This document shows positions 52,801 through 59,668 of a stretch of 64,000 nt of DNA, piece after piece (within the stretch, counting starts at the first letter, position 1; each line of letters starts with the position of its first letter). A program made the translations under genes and the position numbers. The notes under the pieces are model-generated. The model saw only the letters and a program-made list of their open reading frames with translations. It was not told the DNA's origin and ran no database searches. This DNA comes from Agapetus fuscipes (lineage: Eukaryota; Arthropoda; Insecta; Trichoptera; Glossosomatidae), in NCBI GenBank assembly GCA_951799405.1, contig OX637359.1:2352201-2416200 (forward strand), given 5' to 3'.

Positions 52801-54038
52801 ACTGAAACTACTAAATTAATTAAATTTTAATTAAATCAAAGAACACAGTTTTTCCATATTTACTCAAAAACTATTGACATTATAAAAAAATGTTAAGGAC
52901 GGAACCTAAGCAATGTATATTTCTGTAATTAAAAAGCAAAAAAAAAAATCCAAAATACAGCACACACGAAAAAAAAGCTACAAATTTAAAAAAAACGCGT
53001 TTGTATAAATATTTTTTTGTGGTGGCAATTCTTAAGTTATAAATTTTGTTCAAGCTTTATAATTAAGATAAAAAATTAATAAACATGCTTGATTTTTTTC
53101 ATTACTGTAACTATTTTGCTAAGACCATAAAGTGTAAGAAACAAAAATGGCAGATTTAGCTTTATAACACGCCTTAAAATTTACAATACAAGAGCAACAA
53201 TAAGATAAAAGAGTAGAGTAAGATAGAAGAGTGAGTTTAAAAAAGAACAAAGCAATAGTTGCGTTTTGCAATAGACAGCGGTCAAGAACAGTAAGAAAAA
53301 ATGAAATAACAATTCGTCTTACCTTTTTCTCCTAGTGCTGTTTCGTCCAAAGTACTCAAGTGGAAAAACACTGCTTTCATCCTCCGGGATATCGTCCAAT
53401 TGGGAATTAGTTCTTTGAAAATTATCAATGTTTTCATAGATATCTATTCTACTGAAATCCTCGATGCCATTTGAAGGACCCACTCCCAACAAATCTCCTT
53501 CAGACAACGATCTTCTCGCGTACTCTTCTTTCACTATTGTGATTTGATCACCATCATTTTGGTGACTTTCCAAAACTGTTGTCCTTTCACCAAACTGTAA
53601 ATTACTCGGACTAAACCCATTCGAAGCAAACTCTTCATCTGCTTTCAACGCTGCACTATTTTTCGGACTCTGATGAACAATCACTAATTGTTCTTCGTTA
53701 AAATTCTCATCGCTTGTATCTGTAAAATTGTTGCTAGCGTTATTCTTCAAATCATAATCCACAAAATCCCCATCACTCTCTCCGTTCCAAGTCTTCGCAT
53801 CTTCTTCAATCACTTTCGTTTCGCTTCGATTCAACTCATCCTCTAAACTTTTGCTTTTAAAACTTGCATCGCCCAACGTGTTGTTTAACCCAGCACTGTT
53901 AGACATTTTAAAATCACTGACACTCGAATTTAGATTTTTTAACGAATTGCTAATTGGTTCACATGTGGCTTGGTAACAATTTGAGCTGTCGAGCGATCCT
54001 CTCTCCATTGCTTCCACATAGCTTCTCTTTCTCTGCAT
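34576..54038 (-). CDS. inward-rectifier potassium channel (Kir/Irk family), eight exons
   Basis: Coding exons 54038-53323, 49768-49630, 47404-47213, 45181-45110, 43859-43752, 42412-42171, 39769-39650 and 34855-34576 join without a break (phases 2,0,0,0,0,2,2) to 622 aa. Membrane K+ channel: cytoplasmic N-tail (1-285), TM1 (~291-317), pore with filter SIGYG (351-355) after ETQ, TM2 (~366-388), PIP2-type KISRPEKR, then the cytoplasmic Kir domain (DSPLYDMS; SYLPSDIRWGHRF; TPLCSA). Cys331 and Cys363 fit the pore disulphide. The N-tail (~240 residues, Ser/Asn/acidic) is far longer than usual. TM2 has Ile381 where strong rectifiers carry Asp. Possibly Irk3-like; paralog not settled. Confidence 0.9.
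35078..38494 (+). pseudogene. RTE endonuclease-reverse transcriptase, split by a T repeat
   Basis: Part 1 (to 35962): a likely ATG near 35192 (MSTFKTGIPQAGRAK), then endonuclease motifs YNIRTM, GISETRLAG, QGYAPTT, VMGDFNAKIG, NRGQMLVDF, NEID. Part 2 (from 36296, same frame): YLLISNKK ... SDHRLVRAK, then RT: GEDRITAEMLKYG, VEQAGFRKGYSTTDHI, VDYQKAFDS, VKRGIRQGDTISPKLF, catalytic FADDIIV, SMNLAKTKVM, and the C-terminal WAGHVARSPDDKWTKRML and WRPRTTKRSVGR. Both halves are otherwise free of stops, so the insertion is the only visible lesion. It is a mobile-element gene, not a host gene. Confidence 0.85.
35963..36295 (-). repeat. T repeat inserted in the RTE frame
   Basis: Long-form T repeat: tail of four AATCT units, centre cacatgccgcatgtggacct, head taacaacctataagtcaagg and an extra ~80 bp (acatacatgacaaattacat ... 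tatacatggacat) also found at 58560-58640. It sits exactly between codons for NEID and YLLI. Only TA, if anything, is duplicated. Confidence 0.85.
38540..38805 (+). repeat. T repeat copy
   Basis: ttgacttataggttggtatg, agtctacatgcagcatgtgt, ending atctttgcaactgagatt. Confidence 0.75.
38935..39312. mobile_element. hammerhead-ribozyme foldback, 12-bp TSD
   Basis: TTGTTGTTTTTA at 38923-38934 and 39313-39324. Arms pair over ~150 bp. Minus-strand core in the left arm: ACAC, CTGAAGA, spacer T, stem II GGGAG/CTCCC, GAAA, CTGGTC, then GTGT pairing with ACAC. The right arm has the plus-strand core at 39172-39216 with GTGT changed to TTGT. Both carry the tgaattaaaacaaagcaatt tail. A small (ccattt)n run lies at the centre. 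Confidence 0.75.
39455..39600 (-). repeat. dispersed repeat, copy at 63776-63990
   Basis: Minus strand catttcagaataaatattat ... ctgaagtgctaacgatggct ... ccaatcaaacttaaattttg matches the last 200 bp of the window. Both translate to similar ...TEVLxMAPIxLxF peptides, but similarity is at DNA level and no gene is evident. Confidence 0.55.
39650..39769 (-). CDS. Kir exon 7
   Basis: Acceptor tggtttttcag|ATTTGAA, donor TTTTAAG|gtacat. Encodes FEIVITFTGASRLTGQMSQS and KTSYLPSDIRWGHRFINVL, the Kir cytoplasmic core (compare TSYLxxEIxWGHRF). Confidence 0.9.
39790..39935 (+). mobile_element. LINE C-terminal fragment
   Basis: Plus strand, broken, reads GTPPKRWRGSWQPGSHGEVA, close to the GRPPKRW-type tail of LINE polymerases. 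A second, equally decayed copy lies at 41075-41185 (GKRPPGRPLKR). Both share ggcagYctRgMtcacaSGRR-type sequence. Confidence 0.5.
40000..40232 (+). repeat. T repeat copy
   Basis: gaccacccatactgtaaaaa, gtccacatacggcatgtgta, ending atctttgcagcttagattta. Confidence 0.75.
40362..40605 (+). repeat. T repeat copy
   Basis: ttgacttataggttggtatg, ggttcacatgcggcatgtgc, ending aacttagattagattaga. ACCAG occurs near both ends and may be a short duplication. Confidence 0.75.
40808..41082 (-). mobile_element. SINE family A
   Basis: Head on the minus strand at 41015-41082 (plus: cgaactcacgacctttcatt ... agactacggaccggtc), body to aggataatttatttgatgag. Full-length without a 5S block. Confidence 0.75.
41075..41185 (+). 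mobile_element. LINE C-terminal fragment
   Basis: ggaaaaagacccccaggaag, gatgatgtgacagttggcag; decoded as RKRPPGRPLKR with a stop directly after. Homologous to 39790-39935. Confidence 0.45.
41186..41796. other. AT-rich spacer, no gene seen
   Basis: AT-rich with A-runs at 41580 and 41730 and a small hairpin of nine C and seven G around attag...ctaat at 41693-41721. No coding frame. Confidence 0.4.
41797..42046. mobile_element. 250-bp MITE with ~80-bp TIRs
   Basis: ggtgctattcttaaacattt ... ctaatgattcctgggctgaa at left is inverted at right (ttcagcccaggaatcattag-like at 41968-42000 ... aagaatagcacc). About 90% arm identity by eye. Superfamily not assigned. Confidence 0.65.
42171..42412 (-). CDS. 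Kir exon 6
   Basis: Acceptor tgaatcag|GTTTGCATG, donor GACAAGAA|gtaagg (phase 2). Encodes VCMRDGQLCLLARVWDAKEK, the MRDGKLCL signature, through VIQHTIDADSPLYDMSAKDL. GC-rich compared with its surroundings. Confidence 0.92.
42538..42860 (+). mobile_element. SINE family B
   Basis: GTCCGGTCGATAGCTCGG head with GATTCGAATCC B-box, body acttcaactgaagtggttag ... taggttccactcgccaaatg. Confidence 0.75.
42880..42966 (-). mobile_element. SINE family B head
   Basis: Plus: ggtgggattcgaacacaagc ... ctactaactgagccaccgac, the reverse of a B head; body not present on this strand. Confidence 0.6.
43068..43471 (+). mobile_element. solo LTR (404 bp), TSD ATAC
   Basis: TGTTATGTAAATATAA ... ACCCTAAAATCGTAACA with ATAC at 43064-43067 and 43472-43475. 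Contains a TATA-like tagtatataagactc and aataaa near the 3' end. Relative of 12598-13114 in the other orientation. Confidence 0.8.
43752..43859 (-). CDS. Kir exon 5 (TM2)
   Basis: Acceptor tgtcaacag|GTGATTGCA, donor GTGGCT|gtgagt, phase 0. Encodes VIAGYALIGGMTCIVYAKIS and RPEKRVEGVGFSKNVA: TM2 end and the PIP2-binding RPEKR. Confidence 0.92.
44335..44525. repeat. 15-bp minisatellite
   Basis: About 12 units of aacatcacatgacag (variants with gatag and gataaat). It lies in a Kir intron, directly before the 5S/tRNA SINE. It makes long but meaningless frames on both strands. Confidence 0.9.
44534..44990 (+). mobile_element. SINE: 5S block + family A + LINE tail
   Basis: 44534-44655 is a full-length 5S-like unit (gaccataccatgttgaaagc, tctcgtccgatcaccgaagt, gacagtacttggatgggtga, aacactgcgtgtcgttggc). 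Then the tRNA-like head and A body to 44890, then ~90 bp (aacacctctgcggctacaac ... aatctagggagtctct) equal to the 3' end of the LINE at 195-300, ending in A14. Confidence 0.8.
45110..45181 (-). CDS. Kir exon 4 (selectivity filter)
   Basis: Acceptor tattttcag|GTTTCC, donor ATGGAG|gtaagt, phase 0. 24 codons: VSIGYGEKSPTEECPEVIF ... The SIGYG filter follows ETQ of exon 3; the Cys of EECP pairs with the Cys of exon 3 in the family. Confidence 0.93.
45385..45870 (+). repeat. old repeat, uninterrupted copy
   Basis: tagaaattattttaacaaaa, gaactgcacagttgcgtttc, ttgtaattgagtgtcaagcc, caacgtttgacaggacagag: the intact counterpart of the copy split at 22257/29608. No coding pattern. Confidence 0.65.
45955..46282 (-). 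mobile_element. SINE family B
   Basis: Head at 46210-46278 (plus: tctcggcatggaatgcaagc, accaactgagctatcgaccg), body to ttgaaaacgcagcaaagctg. Confidence 0.75.
46368..46455 (-). mobile_element. LINE 3'-UTR fragment
   Basis: tttttttttaagaaattctg, ggagactccctagattctag, cgcagaggtgtt: the same ~90-bp 3' end as the LINE at 195-300, without coding part. Confidence 0.7.
46530..47165 (+). mobile_element. SINE B split by a nested SINE A
   Basis: B head and first body part at 46532-46685 (gtcgatagctcagttagtag ... actcagccttcac); family A at 46694-46968 (gaccggtccgtagtctagtg ... ATT tail); B resumes with cacaagaaacgagtaccagc to 47160. TTCAC occurs at both edges of the insertion. Confidence 0.8.
47213..47404 (-). 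CDS. Kir exon 3 (TM1 and pore helix)
   Basis: Acceptor cttctttcag|ATTGAATGT, donor GACTCAA|gtgagc, phase 0. Encodes IECRWRWLIFLFAICNFALW ... FGLMFYVSSY and CITDGRSFTGIFGFSVETQ. RWRW and FxFSxETQ are Kir hallmarks. Confidence 0.93.
47490..47820 (+). mobile_element. SINE family A with LINE tail
   Basis: gaccggtccgtagtccagtg head, ttcggatcccgggggagcac B-box region, body to gcgacgaccaagctcgt, then the LINE-type 3' end (gtgtcatagacacctagagt, ctagggagtctcccacacag) and A-run. Confidence 0.8.
47820..48280 (-). mobile_element. dimeric SINE: family A fused to family B
   Basis: Minus strand: A head 48280-48215, A body to 48045, then gtaaaaa-gtcgatagctcaattggtagaatgc and the B body to 47825. Junction identical in layout to 1700-1730. 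A run of ten G lies at 47931-47943. Confidence 0.75.
48535..48895 (+). mobile_element. LINE 3' fragment (Cys/His tail)
   Basis: Frame 48600-48842 encodes LPPGQDLEWPVWRALNRLRT, SVGRAHCNMMTWG and CECGAQQSMDHLGICPAYP, matching the C-terminal CxCG...QTMxHLxxC region of jockey-like reverse transcriptases. Only this tail is left. Confidence 0.7.
49064..49108 (-). ncRNA. hammerhead ribozyme-like core (decayed, single)
   Basis: Minus strand: CTGAAGA, T, GTCTT-TGA-AAGC imperfect stem II, GAAA, then ATATTTC. Stem I not well formed. Probably a dead copy. Confidence 0.4.
49165..49600 (-). repeat. two T repeat copies in tandem
   Basis: First copy 49165-49440 is near consensus (cacatgccgcatgtggacct, tcataccaacctataagtca). 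The second, 49441-49600, lacks the tail and part of the centre but repeats ttaatattaaatgcattccc and gccctccaactcttgacgac. Confidence 0.7.
49630..49768 (-). CDS. Kir exon 2
   Basis: Acceptor atacatttttag|ACCTTC, donor ACAACATTG|gtaagt. Encodes PSPEHGGLRSKRWKRVVFRN and GDTNVPLRQNIDRRAGKFMN, the KRVVFKNGxxNV block just before TM1 in Kir channels. A foldback element lies 19 bp upstream of the exon. Confidence 0.9.
49788..50047. mobile_element. hammerhead-ribozyme foldback, 14-bp TSD, beside Kir exon 2
   Basis: AATGTATAAAACTG at 49774-49787 and 50048-50061. Arms (gatgtagaatccatctttcc, tagaccatggtccaataatt) pair perfectly with 49943-50012. Plus-strand core in the loop: CTGAAGA (49881-49887), spacer A, stem II GTCAGT/ACTGAC, GAAA (49909-49912), CGTA. 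Stem I is weak. Unlike its relatives, the core is single and lies in the loop. Confidence 0.7.
50095..50482 (+). mobile_element. SINE: partial 5S block + family A
   Basis: 50105-50172: caacattgggtgcggatagt, tggatgggtcaccgctcagg, gtgtcgttggcatc (3' half of the 5S block), then the tRNA-like head and A body to caccaaataaatcatcctaa with ATT tail. Confidence 0.8.
50483..51174. other. AT-rich spacer, no gene seen
   Basis: Only short frames and A-runs (50880-50897). No repeat family recognised. Confidence 0.4.
51175..51425. mobile_element. foldback MITE
   Basis: Left taacttgagtaatgtaaagt, agagtgatttcccccaaaat and right attttgggagaaatcactct, actttacttttctcaagttt are inverted copies. Shares the block ttacactttatggtcttagc (with variants) with the larger element 51955-53173. 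Confidence 0.6.
51955..53173. mobile_element. TTAA-flanked foldback transposon with LINE insertion
   Basis: Ends GGCGTGCTATAAAGCTAAAT and, inverted, GGCGTGTTATAAAGCTAAAT, with TTAA at 51951-51954 and 53174-53177. The arms are ~350 bp of near-identical sequence meeting at ~52835; the left arm is split by a LINE piece at 52076-52600. TTAA targets fit piggyBac or Kolobok superfamilies. No transposase. Confidence 0.75.
52076..52605 (-). mobile_element. non-LTR retrotransposon 3' fragment
   Basis: Minus strand: LYTYMVHNGILLPTLLYGSE, AWTVNDSEMSKVCTVEMKHL, then with a frameshift KVKVQKNVMRWFGHVERMND and KGRPRKVWSDQIEEI, an RT C-terminus. 3' tail (AGTTAC)n seen as gtaactgtaactgtaactc. TATAAA is present on both sides. 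Same family as 5400-5855, here longer. Confidence 0.8.
53323..54038 (-). CDS. Kir exon 1 (cytoplasmic N-tail)
   Basis: The first in-frame ATG is at 54038 (MQRKRSYVEAMERGSLDSSN), with an in-frame TAA upstream at 54077-54075. Donor GAGAAAAAG|gtaaga, phase 2, matches exon 2. 238 codons rich in Ser, Asn, Asp and Glu, no family motif. Open length and matching phase support it; a shorter alternative start cannot be excluded. Confidence 0.75.
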
Positions 54039-54444
54039 ATTTTCTCTGGTTTTTTCCACGTTATCATGTGATTTTTATCTTCGTTTGCTCAATTATCATC
54101 AAACATCTGAAGTTAACAGATTCGTTAAGAGACAAGTTTTGAGTTTGATTGCGGCGTTTTGTTGTCTTGTCTTATCTTATCTCGTGACATATTTTTAGTG
54201 TGTTTTGTCACTTGTGTGATAGGGAATACTAAAGAGAATGGTTCGCCTGTGACACCCACTACTGATTAAGGATCGGAAGTATGCCGTATTTTTGTGTTTC
54301 CTCTCTTTGTCTGCTATTAATCTTGTAGTAAGACACGAATATGCAGATGAACTTCTTCCGCTGTTTTTTTAATGAGACACACTTGCCGTGTCGAGACCTT
54401 AGATGAAACAATGGCGCTAGCCTGCAACAAAAAAAAATACAAAT

Positions 54445-54820
54445 GAGGTCTGCGCGTGAATTCGCATAGACGAAATTGTGTCGTCACGTGGCCGGGTTGC
54501 TAGAGGAAAGTTAAAAAAAATGTTATGGGTTGCTAAGAAATTTAGCCCCATCCAAATAATAATATGACATTTCCATTTCGAGAAAAATGTTCTAAATTGA
54601 TTATTTTTAGTCCATTTATTTATGTAAGTACATACTTGAAGAAATAAGAAAAAAATATTTGGTCCCTTAATTTTTATATAAGCCTTGTTTCGGCGTAAGG
54701 CTGACCACCCATACCTACTGTAAAAATTGGTTCACTATGTCAATGTCACCGCTGTTTCAAGAAAGGGCGACAAAATTTGTAGGGCTTATATGTTTATTTG
54801 ATGTTCGGGTGGTTTCCCAT
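54445..54820 (+). repeat. G repeat and T repeat fragment
   Basis: gaggtctgcgcgtgaattcg, ggccgggttgctagaggaaa (G repeat), then 54695-54810 ggctgaccacccatacctac, tcaatgtcaccgctgtttca (T repeat head only). Confidence 0.5.
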
Positions 54821-54924
54821 AGTGCCACGGAACGAAATAGGTATAAAATGAAAATAAAACACACAAGATAACTGCAATAGGTACGTCAAATATAAATGGA
54901 TTCATATTTGAACACTTTAGAACG

Positions 54925-55235
54925 TTATACCAAGTACAGTGTAACTTCTTGCCGCGTTATTCTCGAAGGGTTTCGCATGTGGTGAGTGAAACATATTTAT
55001 TTTGACAGGTAAGAAGGCCGTTCCATAATCACTGTATTTGAATTAAGGTTCCCAGCTCCCAAGGCGGCTAGGTACTTATTTCTTGTAAAGGCTGAGTAAA
55101 GGTAAGTATTTTATTTTGGAGTTGGAAATAAACAACGAAACGGGAAATCATTTCTGACACCCTGGGTGGGATTCGAACCCGATCTCTCTACATTGAATGC
55201 AAGCACTCCACCAATTGAGCTATCGACCTAAAATT
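54925..55235 (-). mobile_element. SINE family B
   Basis: Head at 55165-55230 (plus: gggattcgaacccgatctct, accaattgagctatcgacc), body to agtgtaacttcttgccgcgt. Confidence 0.75.
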
Positions 55236-55239
55236 GTGA

Positions 55240-55750
55240 AAATAATACTTCTTGATTATTGTTGCATTTTCTGCTGGATTATTTTTTTTAATTAAAATGC
55301 CAGAATTTATTTTTACCGAATGTATTTTTCACAATTTACAATTTATTTCACAACTTGACAATCACTGTTTATGTTTATAAGGTGTTACTTAGCGAATTGC
55401 TCTCTTCCGACTCCCTGTTGGTACCATTTTGATCTCTTTTATAATGAACCAGAGAGGTCTTTCTCGCGATTACTAGATCATGCCACCACTAGAGCATTAT
55501 GTGCACACACAATCACAACCACTCGCTGCCTTAGTTCTTGTTTATCGTATACGCCATTGAGAAAATTTTACATGAGCAATGTTTGCATGTGTACTGGACC
55601 AATGTGTCTTATGAAAACAAGAAATTTATTTTAAAAATATTTAAAAGAACTCTCACATTATCGAGTTTTACGGTTTTTCTTAGCTCAGATTGTGTAGAAT
55701 TTGATTCATAAAACAACTGCATGAAAAAGCCATATTTGACAAGATTGGCG
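55240..55750. other. spacer, no gene seen
   Basis: AT-rich; one 88-codon open frame without recognisable pattern. Confidence 0.4.
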
Positions 55751-55752
55751 TA

Positions 55753-57265
55753 GGGTAGAGCGGGGCTAATAGTGCCACTTTCGACATATTCCCTAATTGT
55801 GGGCCATATATTCCATCCATAAAAAAATAACTAATATCTACCGAAAGTATATCTATTCGGCTATACCACAGGCCTTACAATTGTACATTATTTTACTTGT
55901 TTGAGAAATTAAAGACATTTTTTTGGAAGTAGACAAATGGAACTTTAAGCCCCGCATGCGGGGCTTAAAGTTCCATGCATGGGGTAAAAAGTGCCAATCA
56001 ACTTAGTGCTTCATTTGGGATTAGTCAGTAGAGAAAAGGGCTAATATTATTTATTTTTTATTAATAATTATTAAAACATTAGCAATTATGAGAAATTACA
56101 ATAAAAATATCAACACACAAAAACAAAATACATGAAAAAAAAAAAAAAAAAATCGTCATCACTGTCGCAGTTTCGGCATATGTATACGACAGCTCCTGGA
56201 TTGGGCGCACACTTAGCATTCCTCGTCCTTTGAGCTGCAGGAGCTACTAGCTAATTGCAGAATCTTTATCGTCTCCTGCTTTTTCTTGGCAGCTAGTTTC
56301 TTAGCAGCGGGGTATGGCCTTTTTCTTGTCGCTTGCTCTAGGGCAAGAGCATTTTTTTAATATCTGTTATTATGGCTGCCCTGCTTTGCTTTCTTGTATA
56401 AGCCGACATCTTACGCGGTCCTGTCTTTGGAAGTGGCCTTACAACTTCCTGAGAATAGTTGTAAGAGGTTTCTCTAGCGACTTTACTTGCTGCGATGAAA
56501 AGACAATTCGAGGTGTTGTGTATCCAAATCTGGGATCTTCAGTGCCTTCCTTGAGCCGGTTTACAAACCTTTTCAAAGACATGCGACATATCTCAAATCT
56601 CTAGCGACAGTCCGCAGAGGTTTTCCTTCCTTCATCACCAATTCTGCGGCTCGCTTCATCACATCAAGGGAAGTTTAACCCCTTTCTGTTTTTCTTTTAT
56701 AGTTTTGTATTCTGAAAAAAACACAAATATGTAAAAATTACCAGAGGCGTTTTGAAAGAAAATAATGGAGCATAATGCTGGAAACATTAGACAGACCTTC
56801 TTAAAATATTGAAATTAAGGTAAAAAGTGTGCAATATAAACAGAGGGGTTAAAAGTTCCTGGACCTTCTTACCCCATATCAAATGGAACTTTTTGCCCCA
56901 TTTGTAGATTTCATGTCGTCTGAAGAATTATCAAAAAACTGCTGCATATTAACTTAAAACACTAGTTCCATTATAAAAAACATTAACGACACTATACAAA
57001 TAAACTTACTTTATCGAAGAAACTCCAATATACAGCTCACTGCTCCGAAACGTTCGCCGAAAAACGAAAATACTTTACAAGAGTCAAAACAAACATATGA
57101 TCCGTGCTCGCTCTGTGCCAGCCAAACGGTAGCAGGCGTTGGTTGGTCATCTCCTCCACCTTTCCCGCATCTACGGTCGGTGAAGCCGATTTACTACGGG
57201 TTTTTATTTCCTAGAAACAGCCAGTGGAACTTTTAACCCGCGGAACTTTTAGCCCCGCTCTACCC
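55753..57265 (-). mobile_element. pogo-like DNA transposon, decayed, TSD TA
   Basis: Inverted ends GGGTAGAGCGGGGCTAA (right end reads ttagccccgctctaccc), TA at 55751-55752 and 57266-57267. Subterminal repeats of GGGGCTTAAAGTTCC/TGGAACTTTTAACCC occur at 55945-55985, 56845-56900 and 57223-57250. Remnant transposase on the minus strand. Confidence 0.8.
56140..56700 (-). pseudogene. pogo-like transposase remnant
   Basis: Minus strand from ~56672: MKRAAELVMKEGKPLRTVAR, the Pipsqueak-type helix-turn-helix that starts pogo transposases, then after stops the Lys-rich C-terminal part (RKRPYPAAKKLAAKKKQETI) and a Ser-rich SSSCSSKDEEC. The central DDE domain is deleted. Confidence 0.7.
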
Positions 57266-57269
57266 TATA

Positions 57270-58040
57270 CCTTAAACAAGAACTGGGGGAGCGCACTGCC
57301 AGACGATTCCATCTCACGTGTAAATGTGTGCGTAGCCACTTTGATGTATGTGTGTGTATAAGCGCACGTATTTCAAGTTCGCAACAATATTCTGTCATAG
57401 CTGTGGTCACAGCAAACCGCAAAACAAGTAGCTTTGACCCACTCGTTGACGTTTGCCTGGGAATTGATTGTAACGTGAATTGTTCATAGATCAAATGCTT
57501 TATCAACCGATCTGTCGTCCAAATTCACTTGATATGACATAATATAATATGTTTTTGTATTGCTGTCAAAATTGCATGTCATACCTAGGTATTATATTGA
57601 TACGGCACACTTTTTTGTGCAGGCCCTGAATTTCGCCATCCGTCGAACTCCTTGACAAAACTTAACCCTACACGCTGATTGGCCGGCGTTCGGCAAGACA
57701 CCGGCCGAGCCGAATTTACTGTAACAAAATTTATGTGTTTTATTGTAATAAAAAGGGAATAATTTGTCACAAGGTTGTCGGCCTGTTGGCCCGAAGACCG
57801 GTTCTGTTTGTAATTTGTACTGAAAAGAGAAAAAGAGAATAAAAAAACGAAAGTTAAGAAAAACCCTTCAACCAAGTCTTCCTCATTTTAAAGAGAGGGT
57901 ATCAATATATATACCTACTCGCTAAGCCACATTGTTTGTTTCATCTATTATATTAAGTATATTTGCGCCTCTATTGTCATATTTTCATATAACGACTTAT
58001 TTCCTATAAAATGTTGTACCTACTATATCAGGCGCGTGCA
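57270..58040. other. spacer, no gene seen
   Basis: No supported frame. The end 58020-58040 (ggcgcgtgcatagggcacag) resembles 39585-39595 and 63950-63970, a fragment of the same dispersed repeat. Confidence 0.4.
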
Positions 58041-58044
58041 TAGG

Positions 58045-58640
58045 GCACAGGCAAATAATCTAATCTAATCTAATCTAAGCTGCAAAGATATATATCATTT
58101 AAGACTTATAATTAATGCATTACCACAAACAGACATGTATCATTTCGCGCTAACACATCGCACGTTTAATAATAAAGAGCAATAACTCAAAAAACATGAA
58201 TGTTGGGAAATCACGTTTGAAGTTCAGGCAGCCAGTACCTACAACTTGTATGGGATGAAAAAGGCGGCTGATGCTTTATCTCAGTCATCTTCGTCCAGAT
58301 TGAATGGCTGTGGCATTCTACCTATTCTTCTCGCATTGTTCTTGCGTTTTATTACAAAATCTCGATTTTCCCAATTTTCGAGTTATTTCTCTTTATTATT
58401 AAACGTGCGACATGCCGCATGTGAACCTACAATATAAGAACCCAATCTCAAATGAACATAAGCCCTGCAACTCTTGCCGTCCTTCCCTGAAACAGGGGTG
58501 ACATTGGCAAAGTGAACCATTTTTACAGTATATATAGGTGTTTGGCCGCATACCAACCTATAAGTCAAGAAACATACATGACAAATTACATTTTTTAAAT
58601 CAATAAATAATAATATATACATGGACATAAAAAAAAAAAC
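58045..58640 (-). repeat. long-form T repeat split by a MITE
   Basis: Tail of AATCT units, aagctgcaaagatatatatc; resumes after the MITE with catgccgcatgtgaacctac, accaacctataagtcaagaa and the long-form extension tacatgacaaattacatttt ... catggacat. BEL copy 2 starts six bases later. Confidence 0.75.
58159..58409. mobile_element. 251-bp MITE, TSD ACAT
   Basis: 30-bp inverted ends starting CGCACGTTTAATAATAAAGA (one mismatch) with ACAT at 58155-58158 and 58410-58413, inside the T repeat. A 4-bp duplication fits Chapaev-like or Sola elements; not assigned. Confidence 0.8.
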
Positions 58641-58646
58641 TAAAAC

Positions 58647-59169
58647 TGTTCACGCCAAAGCGCCATCTTTCGATCATTCCTCAAATTAACCTCCTTATCC
58701 TGGAACTTCACCATTATTATCCAAAATCTGTTTTACCGACCCACATATTGCCACTTGCATTTTGATCTTGGAGCAAGAAGGTTGTCGATAAAACCTTCGT
58801 GGGTGAAATTCGAAAACGTCGTGAATTTAACCGTTGTGCAGTCCATAGCAAGTTTGGACATTTGTGTGTGTTTTGTGTCCTCAAGAGCCGTGTGGTTTGA
58901 GCGCGCCTATTGGACAACGGGAGCCGACTGCAGTCGATCCAAGCTGGATGACGGGAGACACGAGGTAGGTGGCAAATTCCTTGGGTCCTTCCTTCCTTTT
59001 GTCCCGATCGAGAGTTTGGAGCAGTTGCGCCCCCAATCGTCGTCGTCGAGACTCCTCAGATCATTTCTCGCATTGAGGAGCCCTCGAAAGTAATTAAGAT
59101 ACTCCAAATAAGAAACATCGGCGCAGTGGCGTGCGTGAGATTCGCTCGCGCGTGCAGCGTGCGCATCCA
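58647..59169 (+). repeat. BEL copy 2, 5' LTR
   Basis: Same ends as copy 1 LTRs. Carries aagagcc, cctattgg and actccaaat variants, all shared with its own 3' LTR. Confidence 0.95.
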
Positions 59170-59170
59170 T

Positions 59171-59187
59171 TGGTCCTATCGTACCGG
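59171..59187 (+). other. BEL copy 2 primer-binding site
   Basis: TGGTCCTATCGTACCGG. Differs from copy 1 (TGGTCACTTCGAATCGG) at five of 17 positions, plus a nearby 2-bp indel, although flanks are almost identical. Confidence 0.7.
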
Positions 59188-59668
59188 ATTTGTGTTATTT
59201 TGCTGTTAATTGGACAGTAAAATATTTTGGTTTCTTCATTTGGTGTACTTATTTTGAATAGTTAGTTTTTGATATAGATATTGGAATAGATTATACAGAA
59301 TCGTATTTTTATATTCATAATATTAGCTTTGGGTAGATGAGATAAAATTTGTAACAATAATTCGTTGTACAGATTTAAATTTGAAGGTTGGTACTGGAGA
59401 GGTCATTTGTTTAAATTAAATTCCCTTTATATACCTAACTGTTTATGTGAATTTTTGAAATCATCAATCGGTAGGTACCAAATTGCTAATGAGGTAATAA
59501 AAATAATAGTTGTTTTGATTTGCGAATTTATTTTGACATTTGTTTACATAATATTCAAGGTCAAAGGAATATTATCATTCATAACAGAGTTTTTGTTTAC
59601 ACTTATTGTTTTTTATTCTTCTTTTTCTTCTTTTTGATATTTTGGATACTTGATATATTCTTTCAAAT

